This document shows positions 44,266 to 52,560 of a stretch of 64,000 nucleotides of DNA, in pieces. The notes below the pieces were generated by a model, which was given only the letters and a program-made list of their open reading frames with translations, had not been told where the DNA came from and made no database searches. Origin of the DNA: Streptomyces antarcticus. Its GTDB lineage: Bacteria > Actinomycetota > Actinomycetes > Streptomycetales > Streptomycetaceae. Position numbers and translations under genes: made by a program. The stretch is taken from NCBI RefSeq assembly GCF_026627255.1, contig NZ_JAPNLM010000015.1:134319-198318 (forward strand), in the 5' to 3' direction. How positions within the stretch are numbered: the stretch's first letter is position 1; each line of letters begins with the position of its first letter.

Positions 44266-44751
44266 GTGCGCGCGAGGCCGAGCCGGACGGTATCCCTCCT
44301 GATCACCTCGGTGATCCTGACCGCGTTCCTGGCCCCCGGAGCGGCCGCGAGGCCTCCGGGCGGCGACCCCGCGTCCGGGCCCGGAGCGGCCCCCGGCGCC
44401 GTGCTCCCCGAAGCGGTGGCCCCCGGGGTGGCGCCCGGAGCGGTGGCCCCCGAGGTCGTGGAACTCGCCGTGATCCCCGTCGAGCCCCCCGTGCAGCCCG
44501 CGAAGCCCCGCGCCCAGGAGCTCTTCGGTGCCGACTGCGACATCGGGACCGAGGGCTCCACGGTGACGGCGTACTGCCACAACAGCTACCCGGACACCGA
44601 CCTGGTGCGGCTGCACGTGGAGTGCGACCGCTGGTGGGACGTGGACGGCGACGGCGCGGCGGTTGCGGTCGGCCCGGCCGGGCGGGCCGAGATCACCGGC
44701 CGCTGCTGGAAGGAAGTCCGCTCCACCTGGGTCACTCACCAGCGGCCCTGA
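44266..44751 (+). CDS. Secreted protein of unknown function
   Basis: A 161-residue protein with a signal peptide (RPSRTVSLLITSVILTAFLAPGAAA) starting at GTG 44266 behind GGAGGAGG. An Ala/Pro/Val-rich linker follows, with repeats of the type VAPGVAPGAVAPEV. The mature C-terminal domain (about 90-160) has four Cys (ADCDIG, AYCHNS, VECDRW, GRCWKE) and Trp-rich strands, likely a small disulfide-bonded beta domain. No family is recognised. Confidence 0.78.
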   Translation: MRARPSRTVSLLITSVILTAFLAPGAAARPPGGDPASGPGAAPGAVLPEAVAPGVAPGAVAPEVVELAVIPVEPPVQPAKPRAQELFGADCDIGTEGSTVTAYCHNSYPDTDLVRLHVECDRWWDVDGDGAAVAVGPAGRAEITGRCWKEVRSTWVTHQRP

Positions 44752-44842
44752 CCGGCCGATCCCTGACCGGCCGATCCCTGACTGACCGACCCCTGGCCGT
44801 CGGCCGATCCCGCCCCGCGCTGCCCCCCGCCCCCTGCCCCCG

Positions 44843-45514
44843 CTACTCCCCGCCCAGGCAGGCGAACGGGTAGCCGGCCGCCTCCGAGGCGGCCGCGTCC
44901 CCGTCCCCCCGCCGGATGGCCTCGATCAGCCGGGCGTGGTCCAGGTGGGCCGCGGGGTCGAGCACCGTGCCCACGTCGCCGCGCAGCCAGTCCGCCACCA
45001 GGTCGCCGAGGTCCGCGTACAGCTCGATCAGTACCTCGTTGTGGGAAGCGGTCACCACCGCCATGTGCAGGCTCACGTCCGCCGCCACGAACCGCTCCGC
45101 GTCCCCGCCGGCCCAGGCCTCCTCGCGCCGCGCCAGCAGTGCGTCCAGCTGTACGAGGTCCCGCTCGGTCCGCCGCTCCGCCGCCAGCCGGGCCGCCGCG
45201 GACTCCATGGTCGAGCGCAGCTCCGCGATGTCCCGCGGCTCGGCGTTGGCGAAGCGGCGGTGCATCACGCCGGCCAGCTCGCTCGTGGCGATGACGTACG
45301 TGCCCGAACCCTGGCGGATGTCGAGCAGGCCGTTGTGCGCCAGCGCCCGTACGGCCTCGCGGACGGTGTTGCGGGCGACGCCGAGCAGCTCCACGAGCTC
45401 GGGCTCGGTGGGGATGCGCGAGCCCACCGGCCACTCTCCGGAGGTGACCTGGTTCCGCAACTGTGCGATCACCTGGTCGACGAGCGCGGAGCGCCGGGGC
45501 GAGGTCAGCGGCAT
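44843..45514 (-). CDS. GntR/FadR-family transcriptional regulator
   Basis: A 223-residue protein starting at ATG 45514. The winged HTH is clear: LVDQVIAQLRNQVTSGEWPVGSRIPTEPELVELLGVARNTVREAVRALAHNGLLDIRQGSGTYV. The helical C-terminal FCD domain holds likely metal or ligand residues (DVSLHMAVVTASHNEVL). It diverges from a CynX/NimT-type transporter; an operator-like dyad lies between them, so it probably represses transporter and itself until a small ligand binds. Confidence 0.9.
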   Translation of the reverse strand: MPLTSPRRSALVDQVIAQLRNQVTSGEWPVGSRIPTEPELVELLGVARNTVREAVRALAHNGLLDIRQGSGTYVIATSELAGVMHRRFANAEPRDIAELRSTMESAAARLAAERRTERDLVQLDALLARREEAWAGGDAERFVAADVSLHMAVVTASHNEVLIELYADLGDLVADWLRGDVGTVLDPAAHLDHARLIEAIRRGDGDAAASEAAGYPFACLGGE

Positions 45515-45552
45515 GGGTTCCTCTCGAGAACAGCGTGCGCGACTGGACAACC

Positions 45553-45567
45553 AATCATCCCATGATT
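45553..45567. promoter_or_regulatory. Dyad AATCATcccATGATT, candidate GntR operator
   Basis: A perfect 6-3-6 palindrome in the 66-base gap between regulator and transporter. It lies just before the transporter's TATGAT -10 hexamer. Confidence 0.7.
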
Positions 45568-45568
45568 C

Positions 45569-45574
45569 TATGAT
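45569..45574 (+). promoter_or_regulatory. -10 hexamer TATGAT of the transporter gene
   Basis: TATGAT ends six bases before the ATG at 45581, predicting a leaderless mRNA. A TGGACA -35 candidate lies 19 bases upstream (45544-45549). The operator dyad occupies the spacer. Confidence 0.65.
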
Positions 45575-45580
45575 GGTTGA

Positions 45581-46888
45581 ATGTCCGACGATGAAATCCA
45601 GACCCTGAACCGCCCGCAGGTCGTGCGCACCCCCGCCGACCGGCGCCTTCCCGTACCCGCCCACGTCGCCCCCACGTGGCTCGGTCCGGTGCTCATCGTC
45701 GGAATCGTGCTGGCCGCCCTCAACCTGCGTCCCGCCATCACCAGCCTCGGCGCCCTCTTCGAGGAGACCCGTACGGGCCTCGGCATGAGCGGCACCGTCG
45801 CCGGACTGATCACCTCCGTACCGGCCCTCTGCTTCGCCGTCTTCGGCATCACCGCCCCCCGGCTCTCCCGCCGCTTCGGCCCCGCCGCCGTCGTCTGCGC
45901 CGGCATGGCCGCCATCGCCACCGGCCTGCTGATCCGGCCCTTCGCGTCCGGCGCCGCCGGATTCCTCGCCGCCAGCGCCCTGTCCCTGGCGGGCATAGCC
46001 CTGACCAACGTGCTGCTCCCGGTGATCGTCAAGCGCTACTTCCCCGACCGCGTCGGCACCATGACCGGCCTGTACTCCATGGCCCTGGCCGCCGGCACCT
46101 CCCTCGCGGCCGCCGCCACCGTCCCGCTCACCGGCGCCCTCGGCGGCAGCTGGCGCACCGGCCTGCTGATCTGGGCCGTCCTCGCCCTGATCGCCGTACT
46201 GCCCTGGCTGCCCATCGCCCGTGCATCCCGGCGCGCCGCGCGGGCCGCCGCCGCCGAGCAGGCCGACGCGGGCACCGCCGTACGGGCCGACGCGGGCCCG
46301 CGCATCGCCCGGAGCCGCACCGCCTGGGCCCTGGCCTGCTACTTCGGCCTCCAGGCGACCGGCGCCTACGTCACCATGGGCTGGCTCCCGCAGATCTTCC
46401 GCGACTCCGGGGTCTCCGCCTCCACCGCCGGCGTGCTCCTCGCCGTCACCATGGTCATGGGCGTACCGCTCGCCTTCGTCATCCCCCGCCTGGCAGGCCG
46501 GATGAAGAACCAGGGGGCCATCGCCGCCGCCCTCGGCCTCTTCGGCCTCGCCGGATACCTCGGCCTCTACTTCGCCCCCGCCGCCGGCGCCTGGGCCTGG
46601 GCGCTCCTGCTCGGCATCTCCAACTGCGCCTTCCCCCTCGTCATCACCCTCATCGGCCTGCGCGCCAAGTCCCCGGCGGGAGTCGTCAAGCTCTCCGCCT
46701 TCGCCCAGAGCATCGGCTACCTCATCTCGATCCCCGGGCCGCTGCTCATCGGCACCCTCTACCAGCACAGCGGCGGCTGGGACCTGCCGCTCGCCCTGAT
46801 GGCCGGACTCCTCGTCCCGCAGATGGTGCTGGGCGTCCTGGCCGGACGGGACCGCACGATCGAGGACGAATGCGGCATGCGAGACTGA
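45581..46888 (+). CDS. CynX/NimT-family MFS transporter
   Basis: A 435-residue major-facilitator protein with 12 hydrophobic segments. LRPAITSLGALFEETRTGLGMSGTVAGLITSVP in the first helices and ALTNVLLPVIVKRYFPDRVGTMTGLYSM in the middle are typical of the CynX/NimT branch (cyanate, nitroimidazole). Its real substrate is unknown. It is divergent from a GntR regulator and followed five bases later by a 39-residue membrane peptide. Confidence 0.88.
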   Translation: MSDDEIQTLNRPQVVRTPADRRLPVPAHVAPTWLGPVLIVGIVLAALNLRPAITSLGALFEETRTGLGMSGTVAGLITSVPALCFAVFGITAPRLSRRFGPAAVVCAGMAAIATGLLIRPFASGAAGFLAASALSLAGIALTNVLLPVIVKRYFPDRVGTMTGLYSMALAAGTSLAAAATVPLTGALGGSWRTGLLIWAVLALIAVLPWLPIARASRRAARAAAAEQADAGTAVRADAGPRIARSRTAWALACYFGLQATGAYVTMGWLPQIFRDSGVSASTAGVLLAVTMVMGVPLAFVIPRLAGRMKNQGAIAAALGLFGLAGYLGLYFAPAAGAWAWALLLGISNCAFPLVITLIGLRAKSPAGVVKLSAFAQSIGYLISIPGPLLIGTLYQHSGGWDLPLALMAGLLVPQMVLGVLAGRDRTIEDECGMRD

Positions 46889-46893
46889 CCGGC

Positions 46894-47013
46894 ATGTCGC
46901 CCGTACTTGAACCGAACCCCCAGAACGGCCGCAAGAAGCTCGGCCTCGTCCTCGGCGCGATGCTCGCCGTGGGCGTGATCATCGCCGTCATCGCGACGAT
47001 CGCCTCCCCCTGA
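46894..47013 (+). CDS. 39-residue transporter-associated membrane peptide (SGM_5486 family)
   Basis: ATG 46894 starts five bases after the transporter stop. The peptide begins MSPVLEPNPQNGRKKLG and continues as one hydrophobic helix (LVLGAMLAVGVIIAVIATIA). I recall small proteins of this exact form annotated as SGM_5486-family transporter-associated proteins. It probably binds or stabilises the MFS protein. It is easily missed because of its size. Confidence 0.78.
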   Translation: MSPVLEPNPQNGRKKLGLVLGAMLAVGVIIAVIATIASP

Positions 47014-47046
47014 CGCCGGGCCCGGCCGAGGGGTGGTGGGGATAAC

Positions 47047-47064
47047 CCCCCTACCCCTAGGGGG
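47047..47064 (+). terminator. Hairpin after the transporter operon
   Basis: CCCCCTA, four bases, TAGGGGG: a perfect seven-base inverted repeat 34 bases past the peptide stop. The stem is short, so termination is only a suggestion. Confidence 0.45.
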
Positions 47065-47109
47065 TCAGGGTCAGGGTGAAGTGGGGTGTGCCCCGGATGG
47101 GAAGCGCAC

Positions 47110-47131
47110 CTTCGAATCCATAGATTCGAAG
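47110..47131. promoter_or_regulatory. Perfect 22-bp dyad CTTCGAATC(N4)GATTCGAAG
   Basis: Nine matched pairs around CATA. It lies 41 bases before the ATG of a small membrane protein gene, in a promoter position. It is the most A/T-rich perfect dyad in the area. It could be a regulator site for that gene, and it is too weak in G/C to be a typical Streptomyces terminator. Confidence 0.6.
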
Positions 47132-47171
47132 CCAGCGAGCCCGTTCCGACCGCACACCCACGGAGGCGGCC

Positions 47172-47507
47172 ATGTCGGCCCCCACGCCCACCCGGTCCCT
47201 CCCGACCCGCCCCCGCTCCGCCGCGCCCTTCGCCCACGGCATCCGCCCGGACGGGGCCGAGACCGGGCGCGCTGACATCGGCCGCCCTCTCACCGGCCGC
47301 CCTCTCACCGGCCGCCCCCTCGGCGCCCGTGCCCGCGGGGGCGCCGACGCCCGCCTGCACTGGTGGGCCCTGGCCCTGCCCGCACTCGCCTTCGGCCTCC
47401 TCCTGCTGCTCCTCGCCGGATCCGGCGAAGCCCGGGCGGCCACCCCGGACGGCGGCGGCCCGGGCCTGGTCCAGGTCGCGGAACAGCTCCTGCGCGCCGT
47501 CGGCTGA
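47172..47507 (+). CDS. Small single-pass membrane protein with RPLTG repeats
   Basis: A 111-residue protein starting at ATG 47172 after GGAGG. The N-terminal half is Arg/Pro/Thr-rich and includes three 15-bp tandem repeats coding RPLTG. One hydrophobic helix (HWWALALPALAFGLLLLLLAG) is followed by a short tail. No family is recognised. A perfect dyad upstream may control it. Confidence 0.62.
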   Translation: MSAPTPTRSLPTRPRSAAPFAHGIRPDGAETGRADIGRPLTGRPLTGRPLGARARGGADARLHWWALALPALAFGLLLLLLAGSGEARAATPDGGGPGLVQVAEQLLRAVG

Positions 47508-47605
47508 CCCCGCGCGCCCTTACGTGCCGGGACGCGCCCCGCGCCGGCCGACGAGCCTCCCAACAGCCTGCGCCCCGTGGCTCGTTTCATGCGAAGCTGG
47601 GAGTC

Positions 47606-48127
47606 ATGAGCGCCGACACACCCCGCAGGATCGCCCTCCTCCGGCACGCCAAGGCCGACTGGCCCCAGGTGTCCGACCACGATCGCCCGCTGGCGGAACG
47701 AGGCCGCAAGGACGCGCCGGCCGTCGGTCTGAAGCTCGCCGAAACCGGCATCGCCTTCGACCTGGCCCTCTGCTCCACCGCCGCCCGCACCCGCGAGACC
47801 TGGAAGCTCGCCGTCCAGGAGATGCCCCACCGGCCGAAGACCTCGTACGAGGAGCGGCTGTACGACGCGTCGCTGGGCGAGCTCATCGCCCTCCTGAACG
47901 AGACCTCCGACGACGTCACCGACCTCCTCGTCATCGGCCACAACCCCGGCATGCACGCCCTCGCCGACGCCCTCTCCGGGCGCGCGGAAGGCCACGCCCT
48001 GGCGCGAATGAGCCGTACGGGGTTCCCCACCGCGGCGCTCGCCGTCGTCTCCTTCACCGGCTCGTGGAAGACCCTGGAGCACGGCGCGGGCACGCTCCTC
48101 GACTTCTGGACCCCCAAGGACCACTGA
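47606..48127 (+). CDS. sixA: SixA-type phosphohistidine phosphatase
   Basis: A 173-residue histidine-phosphatase-superfamily protein. RIALLRHAKADW has the phospho-accepting His (RHAK), and LLVIGHNPGMHALADALSG has the second catalytic His. Short length and RHAK motif indicate the SixA branch, which removes phosphate from His residues of phosphorelay proteins. It starts at ATG 47606 after GGGAG. A long terminator separates it from serB. Confidence 0.88.
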   Translation: MSADTPRRIALLRHAKADWPQVSDHDRPLAERGRKDAPAVGLKLAETGIAFDLALCSTAARTRETWKLAVQEMPHRPKTSYEERLYDASLGELIALLNETSDDVTDLLVIGHNPGMHALADALSGRAEGHALARMSRTGFPTAALAVVSFTGSWKTLEHGAGTLLDFWTPKDH

Positions 48128-48149
48128 CCGGGCTCCGGCCGCCCGACGC

Positions 48150-48188
48150 GAAGGGCCCCGGCGGGCACGCTGCCCGCCGGGGCCCTTC
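48150..48188. terminator. Bidirectional terminator between sixA and serB
   Basis: GAAGGGCCCCGGCGGGCA pairs perfectly with TGCCCGCCGGGGCCCTTC, an 18-bp stem closing a CGC loop. Confidence 0.92.
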
Positions 48189-48232
48189 ACGTCACGTCGT
48201 ACGGGGTTCCGGGCCCGGACCGGCGCCCCGGG

Positions 48233-49432
48233 TCACGCCAGGTCGGCGGCCTCGATCTCCTCGCGGGTGATCCCGAGCAGGTACAGCACGGCGTCGAGGA
48301 AGGGCACGTTCACCGCGGTGTGGGCGGCCTCGCGGACCACCGGCTTGGCATTGAAGGCCACGCCCAGCCCGGCCGCGTTCAGCATGTCCAGGTCATTGGC
48401 GCCGTCGCCGATGGCCACCGTCTGGGACAGCGGCACGTCGGCCTCGGCGGCGAACCTGCGCAGCAGCCGCGCCTTGCCGGCCCGGTCCACGATCTCGCCG
48501 GTCACCCGCCCGGTCAGCTTCCCGTCGACGATCTCCAGGGTGTTGGCGGCGGCGAAGTCCAGTCCGAGCCGCTCCCGCAGGTCGTCCGTGACCTGGGTGA
48601 ACCCGCCGGAGACCACGCCGACCTGGTAGCCGAGCCGCTTGAGGGTCCGGATCAGGGTCCGGGCGCCCGGCGTCAGCTGCACCTCGGCGCGGACCTTGTC
48701 CACGACAGAGGCGTCCAGCCCCGCGAGCAGCGCCACGCGGGCGTGCAGCGACTGCTCGAAGTCCAGTTCACCGCGCATGGCCCGCTCGGTGACCTCCGCG
48801 ACCTCGGCCTCGCAGCCGGCGTGCGCGGCGAAGAGCTCGATGACCTCGTCCTGGATCAGCGTCGAGTCCACGTCCATGACGACGAGGCGCTGGGCCCGGC
48901 GGTGCAGCCCGGCCGAGACCACGGCCACGTCCACGCCGATGTGCGAGGCGGCGGTGGCCAGCGCGGTGCGCAGCGGCTCGGTCTCGGTGCCGGAGACGGC
49001 GAACTCCACTGCCGTCACCGGGTACTTGGCGAGCCGGAAGATGCGGTCGATGTTGCCGCCGGTGGCCGTGATCCGGGCGGCGATCTGCGCCGTGGACTCG
49101 GCGGTGAGCGGGTGCCCGAGCACGGTGACGTGGGAACGGCCGCTGCCGCGCGGCCGGTTGTCGCCGGTACCGGAGAGAATCTCGGCCTGGAGCTTGAGCG
49201 ATTCGGCCCAGCTGTGGACGGTGGCCCGCAGGTCGCCCTCGGTGGCGCCGACGGGCTTGGTGACGAGGGCGCACAGGACGATGCGGCCGCGGGTGACGAC
49301 CTGCTCGATGTCGACGACGTCGACGGAGTAGGCGGCGAGGGTGTCGAACAGCCCGGCGGTGATCCCGGGACGGTCCTTGCCGAAGATCTTGACGAGGAGG
49401 GTGGGGACGTCGGAGGTCTGCGATGCGCTCAT
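48233..49432 (-). CDS. serB: Phosphoserine phosphatase with two ACT domains
   Basis: A 399-residue protein of the actinobacterial SerB2 type. Two ACT domains (about 10-85 and 95-170) bind serine for feedback control; the HAD domain has VVMDVDSTLIQDEVIELFA with the nucleophilic Asp, GVVSGGFTQVTDDLRE and VAIGDGANDLDML. It makes serine from phosphoserine. ATG 49432 lies just after a TACGGT -10-like hexamer, so the mRNA leader may be only a few bases. Confidence 0.93.
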   Translation of the reverse strand: MSASQTSDVPTLLVKIFGKDRPGITAGLFDTLAAYSVDVVDIEQVVTRGRIVLCALVTKPVGATEGDLRATVHSWAESLKLQAEILSGTGDNRPRGSGRSHVTVLGHPLTAESTAQIAARITATGGNIDRIFRLAKYPVTAVEFAVSGTETEPLRTALATAASHIGVDVAVVSAGLHRRAQRLVVMDVDSTLIQDEVIELFAAHAGCEAEVAEVTERAMRGELDFEQSLHARVALLAGLDASVVDKVRAEVQLTPGARTLIRTLKRLGYQVGVVSGGFTQVTDDLRERLGLDFAAANTLEIVDGKLTGRVTGEIVDRAGKARLLRRFAAEADVPLSQTVAIGDGANDLDMLNAAGLGVAFNAKPVVREAAHTAVNVPFLDAVLYLLGITREEIEAADLA

Positions 49433-49509
49433 GGTGACCTCACCGTATCTTCCCGGGGCCGGTGACAGGACCCCCGTCCCACTCCCTGAACGCGGCGGCG
49501 GCCGATGGC

Positions 49510-49547
49510 GGCCGCCTCCCCCGGGGGCCGCGCCGGGGGAGGCGGCC
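49510..49547. other. Strong 13-bp hairpin in the serB / FHA-ABC divergent region
   Basis: GGCCGCCTCCCCC pairs perfectly with GGGGGAGGCGGCC around a 12-base loop. It lies 78 bases upstream of serB and 290 bases upstream of the FHA-ABC gene, so it ends no visible gene. It may insulate the two promoters or mark a lost or unseen small transcript. Confidence 0.6.
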
Positions 49548-49615
49548 CCCGGCCCCGGTGCCGGTGCCGCCGCCGACGCGGTCGCGGGACCCGGCCGGGT
49601 CCGCGTACGTGCCCT

Positions 49616-49664
49616 GACGTCTCGCCGTCCGCCCCGGGACGGGGCGGCGTCCTGGCGAGACGTC
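49616..49664. other. Nested inverted repeats in the same divergent region
   Basis: An outer perfect repeat GACGTCTCGCC / GGCGAGACGTC encloses an inner CCGCCCC / GGGGCGG stem. The folded form would be a long two-stage hairpin. Together with the hairpin at 49510 it fills much of the 405-base gap (49433-49837). I see no ORF in this gap. A TAGACT hexamer near 49792 may be the -10 of the FHA-ABC gene. Confidence 0.6.
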
Positions 49665-49837
49665 CCGTATCTCATGCTCCGGGTGCTTTCGCCCCCGTCG
49701 TCGCGTGGACGCGGACGCCCCGGCTCGGCCCCGATTCCACATGTGGCCGTGGGCCTGAAATAGTTCCCCCGGATGTTCGCCATACCTAGACTCCCTGACG
49801 TCATGGGGGATTCTCGGGGGACTTAAGTGGGGCTGGA

Positions 49838-52414
49838 GTGCCGGAACTCGTACTGGAACTGAACGGAAGGACCTGGACGCTCGATCCGTCCAGGTCGTAC
49901 TCGCTGGGGCGCGACCCCCAGGGAGATGTGGTGATCGACGACGCCCGGGTGTCGTGGCGTCACGCCACCATCAGCTGGAACGGCCGCGGTTGGGGCATCG
50001 AGGACCACGGCAGCACCAACGGCACCTACGTGCGCGGGGCCCGGGTCCAGCAGGCCGAGCTCGTGCCCGGTACGCCGGTCCACCTCGGCAACGCCACCGA
50101 CGGCCCGCGGCTGAACCCGGTCGGCGCCGCCGCCCCGGCGGCGCAGCCGGCGCAGCCGGCCCAGCAGGCCCAGGCTCACGCCCCGGCGTACCAGGCACCG
50201 CAGCAGCAGCCCCAGCAGCAGGCCTGGGAACAGCAGCACGCGCCGCAGCAGCACCAGCAGTACGCGCCGCAGCAGCACGCACCACAGCACCAGGTACCGC
50301 AGCAGCAACCGCAGCAGCCGCAGCCGCACCTCCCGCACCAGCAGGGCGGCGGCCCGGCCGCGTCCCGGCCGGCGCAGGGCGGGGCGCCCGGCTACGCCGA
50401 CCGCAGCCCCACGACGTTCCACCAGCTCTCGCTGGGCCACGTCATGCGGATCGGCCGCGCCCTGGAGAACGAACTGGTGGTCTCCGACCTCCAGGTCTCC
50501 CGCCACCACGCCGAGTTCCGCTCGATGCCGGGCGGCCGCTTCGAGATCCACGACCTGGGCAGCCACAACGGCACCTACGTCAACGGCCAGCCGGTGGCCA
50601 AGTCCGGCACCGCCCTGCTCGGCCCGAACGACATCGTCGGCGTCGGCCACTCGACGTTCCGGATCGTCGGCGACCGCCTCGAGGAGTTCGTCGACACCGG
50701 CGAGGTCTCCTTCTCGGCCCGTCACCTCACGGTCACCGTCGACGGCGGCAAGCAGATCCTCAAGGACGTCACCTTCGGCGTCCCGGAGAAGTCCCTGATC
50801 GGCGTCATCGGCCCCTCCGGCTCCGGCAAGTCGACGCTGCTCAAGGCGCTGACCGGCTACCGGCCCGCCAACCAGGGCGACGTCCTCTACGACAACCGCA
50901 ACCTGTACAAGCAGTTCGCGGAGCTCCGCCAGCGCATCGGCCTGGTCCCGCAGGACGACATCCTGCACAAGGAGCTGCGCGTCCGTACGGCCCTCAAGTA
51001 CGCCGCCAAGCTCCGCTTCCCCGGCGACACCGCCGAGTCCGAGCGTGCCGCCCGCGTCGACGAGGTGCTGCGCGAGCTCAAGCTCGACATCCACAAGGAC
51101 AAGAAGATCACCGCGCTCTCGGGCGGTCAGCGCAAGCGCGTGTCCGTGGCCCTGGAGCTGCTCACCAAGCCGTCGCTGATCTTCCTGGACGAGCCGACCT
51201 CCGGCCTCGACCCGGGCATGGACCGCGACGTCATGCAGCTGCTGCGCGGCCTCGCCGACGACGGCCGCACGGTCCTCGTCGTCACCCACTCCGTCGCCGA
51301 GCTCGCCATCTGCGACAAGCTGCTGGTCATGGCGCCGGGCGGCTCGGTCGCGTACTTCGGCCCGCCGGACGAGGCGCTGAACTTCTTCGGCTACACCACG
51401 TGGGCCGACGTCTTCTCCGCCTTCGAGAACTACCGCGAGTACGACTGGGCCGAGCGCTGGAAGAGCTCGCAGCACTACCAGCTGTACGCCGCCGACATCG
51501 ACGCGGTCGCCCCGCAGTCGGTCGCGATGCCGCCGGCCCAGCAGATGCGCCCGCCGAAGCCGCAGGGCTGGGGCTCCCAGCTCCTCACGCTGATGCGCCG
51601 CTACGTCTCGGTGATCGCCTCCGACAAGGGCTTCATCGGCCTGATGCTGATCCTGCCGGCGGTCCTGGGCGTGGTCTCCACGGTCATTCCCGCGAAGTTC
51701 GGCCTCGCGCCGCCCGTGGCACCGTCCCGCTTCAACGGCGACGCCGGCACGATCATGCTGATCCTCGCGGTCGGCATGTGCTTCTCCGGCGCCGCCAACT
51801 CGGTCCGCGAACTGATCAAGGAACGGGTGATCTACGAGCGCGAGCGCGCGACCGGCCTGTCCCGGTCGGCGTACCTCATGTCGAAGGTGATCGTCCTCGG
51901 CGTCATCACGGCTGTCCAGGGCGTGATCATCTGCGGCATCGGCTTCTTCCCGCGCGACCTGCCCGCCGAGGGCCTGCTCATGCCGCCGGCGTTGGAGATC
52001 TGCCTGTCGGTCATCGCGCTCGGCTTCACCTCGATGATGTTCGGCCTGGTGATCTCCTCGCTGGTGAAGACCTCCGAGAAGACCATGCCCCTGCTGGTCA
52101 TGTTCGCGATCGTCCAGGTCGTCTTCACCGGCATCCTCTTCCAGCTCTACGACTCCCCGGGCCTGGAGCAGTTCGCCTGGCTCATGCCGTCCCGCTGGGC
52201 GATCGCCGCCGCCGGCACCACCCTGAACCTCGGCGTGCTCATGCCGCCGTGGGACGCCGAGAACCCGACCAACACCGACCCCCTCTGGGACGCGACGGTC
52301 GGCCAGTGGAGCCTGAACATCACCGTCCTGCTGCTCATCGGCATCGCCTGCGGCTTCGCGGTGCAGCGGCTGCTGCGCCGCCACGAGCCCGAGGTGATGC
52401 GCGCGGGCAAGTAG
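49838..52414 (+). CDS. FHA-FHA-ABCG transporter (Rv1747-like)
   Basis: An 858-residue fusion. FHA domain 1 (about 20-90) has SLGRDPQGDVVIDDARVSWRH and GSTNGTYV; FHA domain 2 (about 205-275) has RIGRALENELVV, SRHHAEF and GSHNGTYVNG. The ABC ATPase follows with Walker A GPSGSGKST near 325, signature LSGGQRKRVSVALEL near 427 and LDEPTSGLDPGMD. The C-terminal ABC-2 membrane domain (about 585-845) has six hydrophobic segments. The linker between the FHA domains (about 100-190) is Gln/Pro-rich. The architecture matches M. tuberculosis Rv1747, an exporter controlled by Ser/Thr kinases. The start GTG 49838 has only a weak G-rich site upstream. Confidence 0.92.
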   Translation: MPELVLELNGRTWTLDPSRSYSLGRDPQGDVVIDDARVSWRHATISWNGRGWGIEDHGSTNGTYVRGARVQQAELVPGTPVHLGNATDGPRLNPVGAAAPAAQPAQPAQQAQAHAPAYQAPQQQPQQQAWEQQHAPQQHQQYAPQQHAPQHQVPQQQPQQPQPHLPHQQGGGPAASRPAQGGAPGYADRSPTTFHQLSLGHVMRIGRALENELVVSDLQVSRHHAEFRSMPGGRFEIHDLGSHNGTYVNGQPVAKSGTALLGPNDIVGVGHSTFRIVGDRLEEFVDTGEVSFSARHLTVTVDGGKQILKDVTFGVPEKSLIGVIGPSGSGKSTLLKALTGYRPANQGDVLYDNRNLYKQFAELRQRIGLVPQDDILHKELRVRTALKYAAKLRFPGDTAESERAARVDEVLRELKLDIHKDKKITALSGGQRKRVSVALELLTKPSLIFLDEPTSGLDPGMDRDVMQLLRGLADDGRTVLVVTHSVAELAICDKLLVMAPGGSVAYFGPPDEALNFFGYTTWADVFSAFENYREYDWAERWKSSQHYQLYAADIDAVAPQSVAMPPAQQMRPPKPQGWGSQLLTLMRRYVSVIASDKGFIGLMLILPAVLGVVSTVIPAKFGLAPPVAPSRFNGDAGTIMLILAVGMCFSGAANSVRELIKERVIYERERATGLSRSAYLMSKVIVLGVITAVQGVIICGIGFFPRDLPAEGLLMPPALEICLSVIALGFTSMMFGLVISSLVKTSEKTMPLLVMFAIVQVVFTGILFQLYDSPGLEQFAWLMPSRWAIAAAGTTLNLGVLMPPWDAENPTNTDPLWDATVGQWSLNITVLLLIGIACGFAVQRLLRRHEPEVMRAGK

Positions 52415-52479
52415 GCCCCGGCCCCCACAGCCGCACAGCCCCCTACAGCCCCGCAGCCCACCCCGTACGCACGCACGAA

Positions 52480-52523
52480 CGCCTCAGGGCGGCACCCGGT
52501 ACTCCGGGGGCCGCCCTGAGGCG
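52480..52523. terminator. Bidirectional terminator between the FHA-ABC gene and the transglycosylase
   Basis: CGCCTCAGGGCGGC and GCCGCCCTGAGGCG form a perfect 14-bp stem with a 16-base loop. Confidence 0.88.
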
Positions 52524-52560
52524 CATGGGGGGTCGGGCGGGCCGACGGACCGTGCCAGGC

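Noticed and set aside
44843..46768. Long extension of the GntR frame into the transporter gene
   Set aside because: The GntR HTH begins at ATG 45514; the upstream extension is antisense to the MFS gene and has no domain.
49823..52384. An 853-codon minus-strand open frame opposite the FHA-ABC gene
   Set aside because: Composition is that of a shadow frame (Arg, Gly, Asp, Val) with no family match, while the plus frame has full FHA and ABC motifs.
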